Origin: Roseovarius salinarum
Lineage (GTDB): Bacteria > Pseudomonadota > Alphaproteobacteria > Rhodobacterales > Rhodobacteraceae
Length of the DNA stretch: 64,000 nucleotides
Assembly: GCF_002834145.1 (NCBI RefSeq)
Contig: NZ_PHNT01000016.1
Coordinates: 30,634 to 94,633, forward strand
Direction of reading: 5' to 3'
Below are positions 33,049 to 43,179 of this stretch, one piece after another. A program made the translations under genes and the position numbers. The notes under the pieces are model-generated. The model made no database searches and was not told the DNA's origin. It was given only the letters and a program-made list of their open reading frames with translations. Positions within the stretch are counted from its first letter, which is position 1; each line of letters begins with the position of its first letter.

Positions 33049-34611
33049 ATGAACCAGCCAGCCCACGAACGTCTGCTCGTCATCGATTTCGGCAGCCAGG
33101 TGACGCAGCTCATCGCGCGCCGCCTGCGCGAGTTGAACGTGTATTGTGAAATCCACCCCTACCAGAAGGTGACCGAGGCTTTTCTCGACGATTTCGCGCC
33201 CCGCGCGGTGATCCTGTCGGGCGGGCCCGCCAGCGTGCTGGACACCGATGCCCCGCGCCCTCCGGAACGCCTGTTCGACCTGGGCGTGCCGGTGCTGGGA
33301 ATCTGCTACGGCCAGCAGGTCATGATGCAGATGCTGGGCGGGCGCGTGGAGCGCGGCGAGGGCACAGCGGAATTCGGCCGCGCGTGGGTGACCGAGACGG
33401 CCCACCGGGCCGAGGCGCTGACGGGCTGGTTCGAATCGGAACGTGAACAGGTCTGGATGAGCCACGGCGACCATGTCGCCGAGATCGCCCCGGGTTTCGA
33501 GGTCTACGGCACCTCGCCCAATGCACCCTTCGCGATCACAGCGGACGTCGCGCGCCACTTCTATGCGGTGCAGTTCCACCCCGAGGTGCACCACACGCCC
33601 AACGGGCGCAACCTGCTGGCGAACTTCGTGCGCATCGCGGGCTTCTCCGGCGACTGGACGATGGCCGCCTACCGTGACGAGGCCATCACCAGGATCCGCG
33701 CGCAGGTGGGCGATGCCAAGGTGATCTGCGGATTGTCGGGCGGCGTGGACAGCTCGGTTGCCGCCGTGCTGATCCACGAGGCGGTCGGCGACCAGTTGAC
33801 CTGCGTCTTCGTCGATCACGGCCTGCTGCGGAAGGACGAGGCCGCGGAAGTCACCACCATGTTCCGCGACCATTACAACATCCCGCTGATCCATGCCGAC
33901 GAACAGGAGCTGTTCCTGTCCGCGCTCGACGGGGTCGCGGACCCCGAGGTCAAGCGCAAGACCATTGGCGGGCTGTTCATCGACGTGTTCCAGAAGCACG
34001 CCGGCGAGATCGAGGGCGCGCGTTTCCTGGCGCAGGGCACGCTTTATCCCGACGTGATCGAGAGCGTGTCGTTCTCGGGCGGGCCCAGCGTGACGATCAA
34101 GAGCCATCACAACGTGGGCGGCCTGCCCGAAAAGATGGGGCTGGAGCTGGTCGAGCCGCTGCGCGAGCTGTTCAAGGACGAGGTGCGCGCGCTGGGCCGC
34201 GAACTGGGGTTGCCGGACCACTTCATCGGGCGCCACCCGTTCCCCGGCCCGGGGCTGGCCATCCGCTGCCCGGGCGAGATCACCCGCGACAAGCTGGAGA
34301 TCCTGCGCAAGGCCGACGCCGTCTACATCGACCAGATCCGCAAGCACGGGCTTTATGACGAGATCTGGCAGGCTTTCGCCGCCATCCTGCCGGTGCGCAC
34401 CGTGGGCGTGATGGGCGACGGGCGCACCTACGACTATGCCTGCGCGCTGCGCGCGGTGACCTCGGTGGACGGGATGACGGCAGACGTCTATCCCTTCTCC
34501 CACGACTTCCTGACCGAGACGGCCACGCGGATAATCAACGAGGTCAAGGGCATCAACCGGGTGACCTACGACGTGACCAGCAAGCCCCCCGGCACGATCG
34601 AGTGGGAGTGA
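33049..34611 (+). CDS. guaA: GMP synthase (glutamine-hydrolysing)
   Basis: Two-domain enzyme of 520 residues that converts XMP to GMP. The N-terminal glutaminase domain has the nucleophile Cys in LGICYGQQ (about residue 86) with His/Glu in FHPEVHH; the ATP-PPase domain holds the P-loop [12 protein letters not shown] near 229; the C-terminal dimer domain ends KPPGTIEWE, as usual. An AGGAGG site lies 6 nt ahead of the ATG. The MttB gene is divergent upstream with 195 bp between. Confidence 0.97.
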   Translation: MNQPAHERLLVIDFGSQVTQLIARRLRELNVYCEIHPYQKVTEAFLDDFAPRAVILSGGPASVLDTDAPRPPERLFDLGVPVLGICYGQQVMMQMLGGRVERGEGTAEFGRAWVTETAHRAEALTGWFESEREQVWMSHGDHVAEIAPGFEVYGTSPNAPFAITADVARHFYAVQFHPEVHHTPNGRNLLANFVRIAGFSGDWTMAAYRDEAITRIRAQVGDAKVICGLSGGVDSSVAAVLIHEAVGDQLTCVFVDHGLLRKDEAAEVTTMFRDHYNIPLIHADEQELFLSALDGVADPEVKRKTIGGLFIDVFQKHAGEIEGARFLAQGTLYPDVIESVSFSGGPSVTIKSHHNVGGLPEKMGLELVEPLRELFKDEVRALGRELGLPDHFIGRHPFPGPGLAIRCPGEITRDKLEILRKADAVYIDQIRKHGLYDEIWQAFAAILPVRTVGVMGDGRTYDYACALRAVTSVDGMTADVYPFSHDFLTETATRIINEVKGINRVTYDVTSKPPGTIEWE

Positions 34612-34675
34612 ACAAGAAGGCGATTCGGCCCGGCGGGGACGATTCGACGCGCGGTGCAGGGAAGGCTGATACGCA

Positions 34676-35521
34676 GTGCAGAACGATCTGGCGGACCACC
34701 GGGCCAATGTGCATTCGCAGGCCGGTGAAGACGGGGTCATAACGGAGATCCTGTCACGGCTCGGTGTGCTCGATGCCGCGCACCCGAGGTGGTGCGTGGA
34801 GTTCGGCGCCTGGGATGGCGTGCACCTTTCGAACACCTGCAACCTGATCCGGAACCATGGCTTCCGCGCGGTGCTGATCGAGGGCAGCAAGCGGCGCTAC
34901 AGGCAGCTTTGCCGGAATTTTCCGGGTGACACCGTCGCCAAGCTGTGCGGCTTCGTGGGGTTCGAGGCGTCCGACAACCTTGACGCACACCTTTCGCGAA
35001 CGGACATCCCGCGCGACTTCGATTTCCTGTCGATCGACGTTGACGGCTGCGACTATCACGTCTGGGAAAGCCTGACCGCATACCGGCCGAAGGTGGTCTG
35101 CATCGAATTCAATCCCACGATCCCGCTGGATGTCGAATTCGTACAGCCGCGCGATTTCTCGGTGAAATGGGGCAGCAGTCTGAAAGCCTTCGACACGCTG
35201 GCGCGCCGGCTGGGCTATACCCCCGTGGCAGTGACCGATGCCAACCTCGTCAGCGTGCGCGACGATCTGGTCACGAAGGTCGTGGGCGATGACCTGAGAT
35301 CGGTGGAGGAATTGACGTCTGGCGCTGCGCGCCGGCTGGTTTTCATCGGGTTCGATGGAACCGTCCTGACGAACTTTGATCGGTTGCCGATGCCGTGGCA
35401 TGCCATCGAGGGCCGGCCCGAGGATATCCAGGTGCTGCCGCGTTTCCTGCGCCGTTACTCGGGCGACTACAATCCGTCTCAACGAATGGTGTGGGCCGTA
35501 TTGACGGCACTCAAGAAATAG
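34676..35521 (+). CDS. FkbM-like SAM-dependent methyltransferase
   Basis: Cytoplasmic protein of 281 residues. The N-terminal block SQAGEDGVITEIL, the SAM loop VEFGAWDGVHLSN and the IDVDGCDYHVWESL motif match the FkbM-like methyltransferase group often found with surface-glycan genes. The C-terminal 70 residues are not recognised. Starts with a GTG at 34676. It lies 64 nt past guaA on the same strand, so co-transcription is possible. Substrate unknown; no glycan genes are adjacent here. Confidence 0.72.
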   Translation: MQNDLADHRANVHSQAGEDGVITEILSRLGVLDAAHPRWCVEFGAWDGVHLSNTCNLIRNHGFRAVLIEGSKRRYRQLCRNFPGDTVAKLCGFVGFEASDNLDAHLSRTDIPRDFDFLSIDVDGCDYHVWESLTAYRPKVVCIEFNPTIPLDVEFVQPRDFSVKWGSSLKAFDTLARRLGYTPVAVTDANLVSVRDDLVTKVVGDDLRSVEELTSGAARRLVFIGFDGTVLTNFDRLPMPWHAIEGRPEDIQVLPRFLRRYSGDYNPSQRMVWAVLTALKK

Positions 35522-35608
35522 CGCCGCCCGGCGCCTCCGCAAACGGTGCGCCGGTGCCAAGCTCTGCCCATCGCCGGACCGTGCCAGCAAAGGGGGCGAC
35601 GAACAGAC

Positions 35609-36505
35609 ATGACAGGCATCCCCGAACCGCAGGTCCCTCCGGTTCTGCGCGCAACGCTCTGGATGACCGGCGCCGTGGCCTCCTTCATCTCGATGGCCGT
35701 GGCGGGGCGCGAGGTGAGTTTCGAACTCGATACCTTCGAGATCATGATGTACCGCAGCTTCGCGGGGCTGGCGATCGTGCTGGTCGTGGCCTCGCTGGCG
35801 GGGACGCGTCGGCAGATCACGCTGCGCAGTCCGGGTTTGCACCTTGCGCGCAACATCAGCCATTTCGCCGGCCAGAACCTCTGGTTCTACGCCATCGCCA
35901 TGATTCCGCTGGCCCAGGTCTTCGCGCTGGAGTTCACCTCGCCATTGTGGGTGGTGGTGCTGTCACCGCTTCTGCTGGGTGAACGCCTGACCCGATTGCG
36001 GGTGGCGGCGGCAGGGCTCGGGTTCCTTGGCATCCTGATTGTGGCGCGTCCCAGCCCCGACACCATCAACATAGGCATCGTCGCCGCCGCCTGCGCGGCG
36101 ATCGGCTTTGCCGGCTCGATCATCGCGACCAAGCGTCTGACGCGCACCGAATCCCTGACGTGCATCCTGTTCTGGATGACGCTGACGCAAAGCGTCTTCG
36201 GCATCGTCTGCGCGGGTTGGGACGGCGATGTCGCCGTGCCCTCGACGATCTCGGTGCCGTGGCTGGTCCTGATCGGCTGCGCCGGGCTGTCGGCCCATTT
36301 CTGCCTGACGACGGCGCTGTCCATCGCGCCGGCCACTGTCGTGGTGCCACTTGATTTCGCGCGCCTCCCGCTGGTTGCCGTGATCGGGATGCTGGTCTAC
36401 GGCGAGCCGCTGGAAGTCATGGTGATCCTGGGGGCGGCGGTCATCTTCACGGCGAACTACATCAATCTCTGGGCCGCGACCCGTCCCGGGGCCGGGACCG
36501 GCTAG
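35609..36505 (+). CDS. EamA-family (DMT) transporter
   Basis: Inner-membrane exporter of 298 residues with about ten hydrophobic helices in two EamA repeats. The first half has FEIMMYRSFAGLAIVL and WFYAIAMIPLAQVFALEF, the second SAHFCLTTALSIAPATVVVPLDF and LVAVIGMLVYGEP, the classic RarD/RhaT-like motifs. Substrate unknown (amino acids or metabolites are usual). The start at 35609 (MTGIPEPQ) is chosen over the frame start at 35546, whose extra residues are Cys/Arg-rich and not membrane-like. Confidence 0.88.
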   Translation: MTGIPEPQVPPVLRATLWMTGAVASFISMAVAGREVSFELDTFEIMMYRSFAGLAIVLVVASLAGTRRQITLRSPGLHLARNISHFAGQNLWFYAIAMIPLAQVFALEFTSPLWVVVLSPLLLGERLTRLRVAAAGLGFLGILIVARPSPDTINIGIVAAACAAIGFAGSIIATKRLTRTESLTCILFWMTLTQSVFGIVCAGWDGDVAVPSTISVPWLVLIGCAGLSAHFCLTTALSIAPATVVVPLDFARLPLVAVIGMLVYGEPLEVMVILGAAVIFTANYINLWAATRPGAGTG

Positions 36506-36564
36506 CGATTGTTGCATACAAGACAAATCCCTTTCGGATCAGGCGGCTGACGTGACGTTACGAA

Positions 36565-36592
36565 TTGACCGGGGTCCCCCGCGCGATAGGCT
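36565..36592 (+). promoter_or_regulatory. Possible sigma-70 promoter of the FadL-type gene
   Basis: TTGACC at 36565-36570 and TAGGCT at 36587-36592 are spaced by 16 nt, 28 nt before the start codon. The -10 box is weak. Confidence 0.35.
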
Positions 36593-36619
36593 CGGTACAA
36601 GTTGAGGGAGGATTGAGCA

Positions 36620-37726
36620 ATGAAAAGATTGGCTATGGCCGCGACTGCGGCCTCAGCGGTGGCCGGGTCCGGGCAGGCCGGCGGACTGGACCGCAGCGGC
36701 ACACCGATCGAGGTGCTGTTCGAGCAAGGCAACTACGCCGAGGTGTCGTTCGGCTACTCGGATCCGGAGCTGACCGGTGTCGACCTGTTGGGCAATCCGA
36801 TCGCGGACGTGGGCAAGGATTTCTCGGTTTACGGCCTCGCGCTGAAGGGAAATTTCAACGAAAAGCTGTCGTTCGCCATAATCCTGGACAAACCCTACGG
36901 GGCGGACGTGCAGTACGGCGGCAACCCGTTGACGACCCTGCTGGGCGGCACTTTGGCCGAGGCGGACAGCACCGCCGTGACGGCGCTGATACGCTACCGC
37001 ACCGGTGAGCGGTTCTCGATCTACGGCGGTCCGCGGTTCCTCAAGGCCGACGGACAGATCACCCTGTCGGGGCTGGCCTACGGGGCGGCCAACGGATACA
37101 ACGTGCAATTGAACGAGGAAACCGGCGCCGGTTTCGTCGCCGGGGCCGCCTATGAAATCCCCGACATCGCGTTCCGGACCGCGCTGACCTACCATTCGCA
37201 GATCGACCTCAACTTCAACACGGTCGAGAATTTCCCGGGGCCGCTGCCGCCGTTGTTCACGGGCACAACCTCGTCGAATACGCCGCAGTCGGTCAAACTC
37301 GACGTGCAAACGGGCGTCGCACCCAAGACGCTGGCCTTCGGCAGCGTGCGCTGGTCGGAATGGAGCGGCTTCACGATCATTCCGCCGGCACTCGGCTCGA
37401 ACCTGGCCGAGCTCGATGACGTCGTGACTTACGAACTCGGTGTCGGGCGCCAGTTCACCGATAAATTCTCGGCCCAGGTGTCCGTGAGCTACGAGGATGG
37501 CGGATCGGACAGCCTCGTGTCGCCGCTCGCGCCGACGAACGGGCAAACGGCGCTTTCCGTCGGCGGCAAGTACATGCTCAGCGAAAAGGTCAGCCTGTCG
37601 GGCGGAATCCATTACACTTGGCTGGGCGACGCCGTGCCCGAAACGGGCACGCCCGACACGCCCCGCGCGAGCTTCGCGAACAACGGCGCGCTCAGTGGCG
37701 GCTTCAAGGTCGGGTTCCACTTCTGA
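36620..37726 (+). CDS. Outer membrane OmpP1/FadL-family transporter
   Basis: Beta-barrel outer-membrane protein of 368 residues for uptake of fatty acids or other hydrophobic compounds. A signal peptide (1-20, SGQAGG) precedes the mature start AGGLDRSG, which is typical of the family's N-terminal plug strand. Alternating hydrophobic strands follow, and the chain ends with Phe (GFKVGFHF), as expected for outer-membrane insertion. A GAGGGAGGATTGAGCA sequence gives a good ribosome site. It is monocistronic between a promoter-like region and a hairpin. Confidence 0.9.
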   Translation: MKRLAMAATAASAVAGSGQAGGLDRSGTPIEVLFEQGNYAEVSFGYSDPELTGVDLLGNPIADVGKDFSVYGLALKGNFNEKLSFAIILDKPYGADVQYGGNPLTTLLGGTLAEADSTAVTALIRYRTGERFSIYGGPRFLKADGQITLSGLAYGAANGYNVQLNEETGAGFVAGAAYEIPDIAFRTALTYHSQIDLNFNTVENFPGPLPPLFTGTTSSNTPQSVKLDVQTGVAPKTLAFGSVRWSEWSGFTIIPPALGSNLAELDDVVTYELGVGRQFTDKFSAQVSVSYEDGGSDSLVSPLAPTNGQTALSVGGKYMLSEKVSLSGGIHYTWLGDAVPETGTPDTPRASFANNGALSGGFKVGFHF

Positions 37727-37756
37727 GCGCCCGCCATTGCCGAAATGCGGCATGCT

Positions 37757-37785
37757 GCGCCCCGCCGGCTTTGCGTGCGGGGCGC
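37757..37785 (+). terminator. GC hairpin after the FadL-type gene
   Basis: Perfect 9-bp arms (37757-37765, 37777-37785) with an 11-nt loop, about 30 nt past the stop. The following TTGCG is only weakly T-rich. Confidence 0.5.
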
Positions 37786-37868
37786 TTGCGTGCAGCGTTC
37801 GTCCGCTTTGGATTTGACGCTTCTGCGCGCTCTGGCTACCTACCCTTGGGCGGAACAACGGGGCGGCG

Positions 37869-38726
37869 ATGATCTATGACAGCGCGAGCGCCTGGCGCGC
37901 GGCGGAACACAAGCAGGTCCTGCTCTATGGCATGTCGGGCCTGGGCAAGACCCATGTCTCGAACCTTTTGCGCGACAGCGGGCACTGGTTTCACTATTCC
38001 ATCGACTACCGTATCGGCACCCGGTACATGGGTGAGCTGATCGCCGACAACGCCAAGGCGCACGCGATGCAGGTTCCCTTCCTGCGCGATCTGCTGCTGT
38101 CGGATTCGATCTACATCGGCTCGAACATCACCTTCGACAATCTCGCGCCTGTCTCTGCCTACCTCGGCAAGCCCGGCGACCCGGACAAGGGCGGCCTTCC
38201 GATCGCGGAATACCGCCGCCGGCAGGAACAGTTCCGCCGCGCCGAGATCGCGGCGTTACAGGACACCGGCCATTTCATCGAACGCTCGCACAGGCTCTAC
38301 GGGTATCCGCACTTCGTCTGTGACACGGGTGGCAGCATCTGCGAATGGGTCGATCCCGACGATCCGGATGACACGCTGCTGACCGAGCTGTCGCGCCACT
38401 GCCTGCTGGTCTGGATCAAGGGCGACGCCGCGCACACCGAGGCCCTCATCCGCCGTTTCGATCGCGCGCCAAAGCCGATGGCCTACCAGCCGGAATTCCT
38501 GGACCGGGTCTGGAACGACTACCTTGCCAAGGAAGGATGCGCGCCCGACAAGGTCGACCCCGACGCCTTCATCCGCTGGGCCTATTCCCGGGCGCTGGCC
38601 CATCGGCAGCCACGCTACGAGGCCATGGCGAAATGGGGTGTGACCGTCACGGCCGACGAGATCGCCGAGGTCACCGACGCAGCGCGCTTCGTCGATCTCG
38701 TGGCCGCCGCGATCGACCGCGCCTGA
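37869..38726 (+). CDS. P-loop ATPase of unknown function
   Basis: Cytoplasmic protein of 285 residues with a Walker A motif in GMSGLGKTHVSN at about 21-32, and acidic and basic blocks after it (WFHYSIDYRIGTRYMGELI). It resembles small kinase-like or chaperone-like ATPases conserved beside metA in Rhodobacteraceae, but I cannot name a family. A conserved CDTGGSICEWVDPDDPDD block is notable. It is followed by metA after 87 bp, probably in the same direction of transcription. Confidence 0.7.
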   Translation: MIYDSASAWRAAEHKQVLLYGMSGLGKTHVSNLLRDSGHWFHYSIDYRIGTRYMGELIADNAKAHAMQVPFLRDLLLSDSIYIGSNITFDNLAPVSAYLGKPGDPDKGGLPIAEYRRRQEQFRRAEIAALQDTGHFIERSHRLYGYPHFVCDTGGSICEWVDPDDPDDTLLTELSRHCLLVWIKGDAAHTEALIRRFDRAPKPMAYQPEFLDRVWNDYLAKEGCAPDKVDPDAFIRWAYSRALAHRQPRYEAMAKWGVTVTADEIAEVTDAARFVDLVAAAIDRA

Positions 38727-38813
38727 CGCCGGGACGGGCGCCGCGCGGGCACCGGCTTGAGCACAACCCGCGGCTGGCCTATTTGTGTCGCCTGTCAACA
38801 AGGACGCCGAGCG

Positions 38814-39737
38814 ATGCCCATCAAGATCCCCGCCGACCTGCCCGCCTACGACGTGCTCACGCGCGAGGGCGTCATGGTCATGAGCGAGGACCAGGCGGCG
38901 CGGCAGGACATACGCCCGCTGCGCATCGGGTTGCTGAACCTGATGCCCAAGAAGATCCAGACGGAGAACCAGTTCGCGCGGCTGATCGGCGCCACCCCGC
39001 TGCAGATCGACATGCACCTGATCCGCATGAGCGAGCACCGCACCCGCAATACCGCGGCCGAGCACATGGAAAGCTTTTATCGCCCGTTCTGCGAGGTGCT
39101 GGAGTCGGGCGAGAAATTCGACGGCCTGGTTATCACCGGCGCACCGATCGAGCACCTCGATTTCGAGGAGGTCACCTATTGGGACGAGCTGACGACCGTC
39201 TTCGAGTGGACGCGCACCCATGTCCTTTCGACGTTCGGCGTCTGCTGGGGCGGCATGGCGATGATCAACCACTTCCACAGCGTGCAGAAACACATGCTCG
39301 CGGAAAAGGCCTTCGGCTGTTTCCGGCACCGCAACATGGCGCCCGCGTCGCCCTACCTGCGAGGGTTCTCCGACGACTGCGTGATCCCGGTGAGCCGCTG
39401 GACCGAGATGCGCCGCGAAGAGATCCTGGCCGCACCGCACCTGCGCATCCTTCTTGACAGCGACGAAGTCGGCCCCTGCCTCGTGGAGGACGAGAAGCAC
39501 AATGCCCTCTACATCTTCAATCATCTCGAATACGACAGCGACACGCTGAAACAGGAATACGATCGCGACGTGGCCAACGGCACGCCCATCGCGGTGCCCT
39601 GCAACTACTATCCCGACGATGATCCGGCGCGTCCGCCGCAGAACCGGTGGCGCAGCCATGCGCATCTGCTCTATGGCAACTGGATCAACGAGATCTACCA
39701 GTCCACGCCGTTCAACATCGATGACATTGGCCGCTAA
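38814..39737 (+). CDS. metA: Homoserine O-acyltransferase MetA, acetyl-CoA type
   Basis: First committed enzyme of methionine synthesis, 307 residues. The catalytic Cys is in VCWGGMA (residue 144) with His/Glu in HLEYD. The acyl-CoA specificity position is Glu113 in TGAPIE, aligning with Gly111 of E. coli MetA; a Glu there is associated with acetyl-CoA use, so O-acetylhomoserine is the predicted product. The ATG at 38814 gives the usual [12 protein letters not shown]; the frame is open 19 codons upstream. It overlaps the alpha/beta hydrolase gene by 17 nt. No SAM riboswitch was recognised in the 87-bp leader. Confidence 0.93.
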   Translation: MPIKIPADLPAYDVLTREGVMVMSEDQAARQDIRPLRIGLLNLMPKKIQTENQFARLIGATPLQIDMHLIRMSEHRTRNTAAEHMESFYRPFCEVLESGEKFDGLVITGAPIEHLDFEEVTYWDELTTVFEWTRTHVLSTFGVCWGGMAMINHFHSVQKHMLAEKAFGCFRHRNMAPASPYLRGFSDDCVIPVSRWTEMRREEILAAPHLRILLDSDEVGPCLVEDEKHNALYIFNHLEYDSDTLKQEYDRDVANGTPIAVPCNYYPDDDPARPPQNRWRSHAHLLYGNWINEIYQSTPFNIDDIGR

Positions 39738-40689
39738 GCTTCTCGCCCTTGCGTTGGCCCTGCTGGCCGGGGCCTGGGGCTGGGTGCAGCACCGCGCCCG
39801 CGCGCACGAAGCGCGGGCCGAAGCCGCCTTTCCGCCAGAGGGCCAGCTGATCGAGGTGGACGGGCATCATGTCCATGCCGTGGTGGACGGGCAGGGGCCC
39901 GACCTGGTGCTCATCCACGGCTCCTCGGGCAACACCCGTGACATGACGCACAGCCTGGCGGGGAGACTGGCCGACGAGTTCCGGGTCATCGTCCTCGACC
40001 GGCCCGGCCTGGGCTACACCGACCGGATCGATGCGGGCGGCGCGACGATCGGCCAACAGGCGCGGCTTCTGTCGCAGGCCGCGCGCAAGCTGGGCGCGGA
40101 CAGGCCCGTGGTGCTGGGCCATTCCTACGGTGGGGCGGTGGCGCTGGCCTGGGCCGTGCATCGCCCGCAAAGCCTGTCGGCACTGGTGGCGGTCGCCGCG
40201 CCGTCAAACCCCTGGCCCGGCGGGCTGCCGACCTTCTACCGCGTCACCGCGCACCCGGTGCTGGGGCCGCTGGCGATCCCCATGCTGACCGCCTTCGTGC
40301 AGGACGCGCGCGTGGAGCGCGCGATCGCCGAGGTCTTCGCGCCGCAGGCGCCGCCCGACGGCTACATCGACCACTTCGGCGCCGGGCTGACGCTGCGCCG
40401 CGCTTCCCTGCGGGCCAACGCGCTGCAGCGGGCGGGGCTGAAGGCCGAGATCCGCGAGATGCACACCGAGTATGGCAGCGTGCAGGTGCCCACCGAGATC
40501 CTTCACGGGACCGCCGACACCACGGTGGGGCTGTCGATCCACAGCGAACCGCTGGCGCGGCAGATCCCCGGCGCCATGCTGACCCGGCTCGACGGGGTGG
40601 GCCACATGCCTCATCATGTCGCGCAGGACGCCGTTGTCGCCGGCATCCGCCGCGCCGCCGAACGCGCCGGATTGCGCCCCGGCGACTGA
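39721..40689 (+). CDS. Membrane-anchored alpha/beta hydrolase
   Basis: Protein of 322 residues with an N-terminal hydrophobic helix (about 3-22) and an alpha/beta-hydrolase domain. The oxyanion segment is LIHGSSGN, the nucleophile elbow is GHSYGGAVA with the catalytic Ser, the acid is probably Asp in LHGTADTTV, and the His lies in GVGHMPHH. Substrate unknown; esters or epoxides are typical. It begins inside the end of metA (17-nt overlap), so translation is coupled. Confidence 0.87.
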   Translation: MTLAAKLLALALALLAGAWGWVQHRARAHEARAEAAFPPEGQLIEVDGHHVHAVVDGQGPDLVLIHGSSGNTRDMTHSLAGRLADEFRVIVLDRPGLGYTDRIDAGGATIGQQARLLSQAARKLGADRPVVLGHSYGGAVALAWAVHRPQSLSALVAVAAPSNPWPGGLPTFYRVTAHPVLGPLAIPMLTAFVQDARVERAIAEVFAPQAPPDGYIDHFGAGLTLRRASLRANALQRAGLKAEIREMHTEYGSVQVPTEILHGTADTTVGLSIHSEPLARQIPGAMLTRLDGVGHMPHHVAQDAVVAGIRRAAERAGLRPGD

Positions 40690-40725
40690 GCGGCCATAGT
40701 GCCCTTTCGAACCGAGGAGAGGCCG

Positions 40726-41595
40726 ATGGAGCTGCCATTCGACGGCGCGATCACCGACTATTTCGAGAACCACGCGCCCAAGCACGTGCGTCAGGCCATC
40801 AAGCGCGCGGACAAGGACGATGTCCTCGATCCCGGGTACCCGCACTCCGAACGCATGCCGCGCAAGGCCTACGACAAGGAACTGCGCACCCTGCAGACCG
40901 AGCTGGCGAAGCTGCAGGCCTGGACCCGCGCCAACGGCACCCGCATCGTTTGCGTGTTCGAGGGGCGCGACGCCGCCGGGAAGGGTGGCACGATCAAGCG
41001 CTTCCGCGAGCACCTGAACCCCCGCGGCGCCCGCGTGGTGGCGCTTGGAACGCCCGGCGAACGCGAGAAGAGCCAGTGGTACTTCCAGCGCTACGTCTAT
41101 CACCTTCCCGCCGCCGGAGAGATCGTTTTCTACGACCGAAGCTGGTACAACCGCGGTGTCGTCGAGAAGGTCTTCGATTTCTGCACCGAGGCCGAGCGCA
41201 CGCATTTCTTCCACCAGGTCGGGGATTTCGAGAAGATGCTGGTGGACGAGGGCGTGCACCTGTTCAAGTTCTGGCTCAACGTCGGCCGGGCCGAGCAACT
41301 GCGCCGCTTCCTCAAGCGCGAGCGTGATCCCCTGAAGCAATGGAAACTCAGCCGGATCGACGTGGAGGGGCTGAGCCGCTGGGACGACTACACCGCCGCG
41401 ATCGGGGAGACGCTGACCCTGTCGCACACGGTCGACGCCCCTTGGACGGTGATCCGCTCGGACGACAAGCGACGGGCGCGTCTCGAGGCGTTGCGCCATG
41501 TCCTGAGCAACATCGACTACGCGCGAAAGAAGCCGAAAGCGCTCGGCCGTGCCGACACGGCGGTCTGCGCGGGCCCAGAAATCTGGGATGCCTAA
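40726..41595 (+). CDS. ppk2: Polyphosphate kinase 2
   Basis: Class I PPK2 of 289 residues that transfers phosphate between polyphosphate and nucleoside diphosphates. The Walker A is in [16 protein letters not shown] near 81-96, the lid/Walker B block is [13 protein letters not shown], and a further hallmark is the KQWKLS block. A GAGGAGAGG ribosome site is in front. Its last 8 bases overlap the TetR regulator start, so the two are co-translated. Confidence 0.94.
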   Translation: MELPFDGAITDYFENHAPKHVRQAIKRADKDDVLDPGYPHSERMPRKAYDKELRTLQTELAKLQAWTRANGTRIVCVFEGRDAAGKGGTIKRFREHLNPRGARVVALGTPGEREKSQWYFQRYVYHLPAAGEIVFYDRSWYNRGVVEKVFDFCTEAERTHFFHQVGDFEKMLVDEGVHLFKFWLNVGRAEQLRRFLKRERDPLKQWKLSRIDVEGLSRWDDYTAAIGETLTLSHTVDAPWTVIRSDDKRRARLEALRHVLSNIDYARKKPKALGRADTAVCAGPEIWDA

Positions 41596-42205
41596 ACGCG
41601 GCTACCATCACGGCAACCTGCGCCAGGCGCTTGTCGAGGCGGCGCTCGCGCTGATCGAGGCGAAGGGGCCGGCGGGATTCACCCTGTCGGAGGCGGCCAA
41701 GCAGGCCGGTGTCACCCCGGCGGCGGTCTATCGCCACTTCGGCGGGCGCGACGACCTGATCGCGGAAGCCGCCCGGCAGGGATACGAGATCTTCGGGGAC
41801 GTGATGCAATACGCCTACGACAGCGGCCAGCCCTCGGCGCTGGAGGCCTTCGAGGCCACGGGGCGGGCCTATCTCGCCTTCGCGCGGCAGCACCCCGGCC
41901 ATTACATCGCCATGTTCGAAAGCGGCGTGTCGGTGAACCGCACGCCCGAACTGGCCGCCGCGGCCGCGCGCGCCCGCGGCGTGCTCGAGCAGGCGGCCGG
42001 TGACCTGAGCCGGCACATACCGGCCGACCGGCGGCCGCCGGCCTCGATGTTCTCGGCACATGTCTGGGCGATGAGCCACGGGGTCGTGGAGCTGTTCGCG
42101 CGCAACGCGCCCGGCGCCCAGGCGCCCTACGACCCGCAAGCGCTGCTGGAGGCGGGGATCGGGATCTACCTGCGCGGGCTCGGCCTGATCGACCCTGACC
42201 GCTGA
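41588..42205 (+). CDS. TetR/AcrR-family transcriptional regulator
   Basis: Repressor-type regulator of 205 residues. The N-terminal HTH spans about 8-55 ([29 protein letters not shown]), and the C-terminal ligand domain (about 80-195) resembles the WHG/TetR_C_33 group ([13 protein letters not shown]). The start overlaps ppk2. It may regulate the preceding operon or a distant target. Confidence 0.9.
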   Translation: MPKRGYHHGNLRQALVEAALALIEAKGPAGFTLSEAAKQAGVTPAAVYRHFGGRDDLIAEAARQGYEIFGDVMQYAYDSGQPSALEAFEATGRAYLAFARQHPGHYIAMFESGVSVNRTPELAAAAARARGVLEQAAGDLSRHIPADRRPPASMFSAHVWAMSHGVVELFARNAPGAQAPYDPQALLEAGIGIYLRGLGLIDPDR

Positions 42206-42387
42206 GCCGGCCGGGTGTTGCCAAGCGGTGCGCGCTGGCGCGCGCGCAGGTTTGTCTCGGCCCCGGCCTGCGGCCGTGGCCTCGGGTGGCCTTCGGCGAG
42301 AGTATTTGACGCAAGGTGAAGCGCGTGTCGCATCGGGCCCGGGCGTGGCGGCTTTCACGGGGCGCGTCCAGGGGATAGGCTGGCGGC
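42206..42387. repeat. Intergenic region with a possible dispersed short repeat
   Basis: A 182-bp gap without a gene. The segment 42271-42322 (a GC-rich inverted region, then GCGAGAGTATTTGACGCAAG and GGTGAAGCG) resembles a short intergenic element with a GAGTATTT core that I associate with Rhodobacteraceae genomes. This is from memory and only one copy lies in the window. Confidence 0.3.
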
Positions 42388-43179
42388 ATGGAATCGGGCC
42401 AGGACATCCGCGCGCTGCGGGACCTGCTGGCGTGGCAGGTGGAACTCGGCGCGACCGAGGCGATCGGGGACGCGCCGGTGAACCGCTATGCGCTGGCCGC
42501 GGGCGAGGCCGCACCCGGGAGCGCGGCGGCCCGCACCGAGGCCGCGCCACCCGCCGAAAGGACGCGAGAGGACGATCCCGTTGCCGTCGCCAAGGATCTG
42601 GCCGAGGGCGCGCGGGACCTTGCGGCGTTGCGCGCGGCCATCGCGGCGTTCGAGCACTGCGACCTCAAGCGCGGGGCGCGCAACCTCGTCTTCTGTGACG
42701 GCAACCCGGCGGCGCGGGTGATGATCGTCGGCGAGGCGCCGGGGCGTGACGAGGACCGCGAGGGCAAGCCCTTCGTTGGCCGTGCCGGGCGGCTGCTGGA
42801 CCGCATGCTGGCCGAGATCGGGCTGTCTCGTGCTGCGGAGGCGCCGGAGCACGCCGTTTATATCACCAACGTCCTGCCGTGGCGCCCGCCGCAGAACCGC
42901 GACCCGAAGCCGGACGAGATCGCGATGTTGTTGCCCTTCGTGAAACGGCACGTGGCCCTGGTGGATCCGGCCGTCGTGGTCCTGATGGGCAACATCAGTT
43001 GCCAGGCCGCGCTGGGGCGCCGGGGCATAACGCGTTTGCGGGGGCATTGGACGGAAGGTTACGGTCGGCCCGCCTTGCCGATGTTCCATCCCGCCTACCT
43101 GTTGCGGAACCCGGCGGCCAAGCGCGAGGCCTGGGCCGACATGCTGGAGTTGAAGGCGCGCCTGGAGGAGGGGCCATGA
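42388..43179 (+). CDS. Uracil-DNA glycosylase, family 4-like
   Basis: DNA repair enzyme of 263 residues that removes uracil from DNA. Motif A is GEAPGRDED with PFVGRAG after it, and motif B is FHPAYLLRN. Classical family 4 enzymes ligate a 4Fe-4S cluster with four Cys (CxxC, then the Cys before RPP and a later one). Here only one of these is kept (EHC), the RPP block reads LPWRPPQNR, and the fourth position is Met/Leu, so the cluster is likely lost. The N-terminal 95 residues are an Ala/Glu-rich extension. Stop and next start overlap (ATGA). Confidence 0.88.
   Translation: MESGQDIRALRDLLAWQVELGATEAIGDAPVNRYALAAGEAAPGSAAARTEAAPPAERTREDDPVAVAKDLAEGARDLAALRAAIAAFEHCDLKRGARNLVFCDGNPAARVMIVGEAPGRDEDREGKPFVGRAGRLLDRMLAEIGLSRAAEAPEHAVYITNVLPWRPPQNRDPKPDEIAMLLPFVKRHVALVDPAVVVLMGNISCQAALGRRGITRLRGHWTEGYGRPALPMFHPAYLLRNPAAKREAWADMLELKARLEEGP

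Noticed and set aside
32854..34890. Upstream extension of the MttB-like frame across guaA
   Set aside because: The conserved protein starts at 32853; the rest is antisense to guaA.
38727..38813. Possible SAM-II or SAM/SAH riboswitch before metA
   Set aside because: The short leader lacks the recognisable core sequences of either class.
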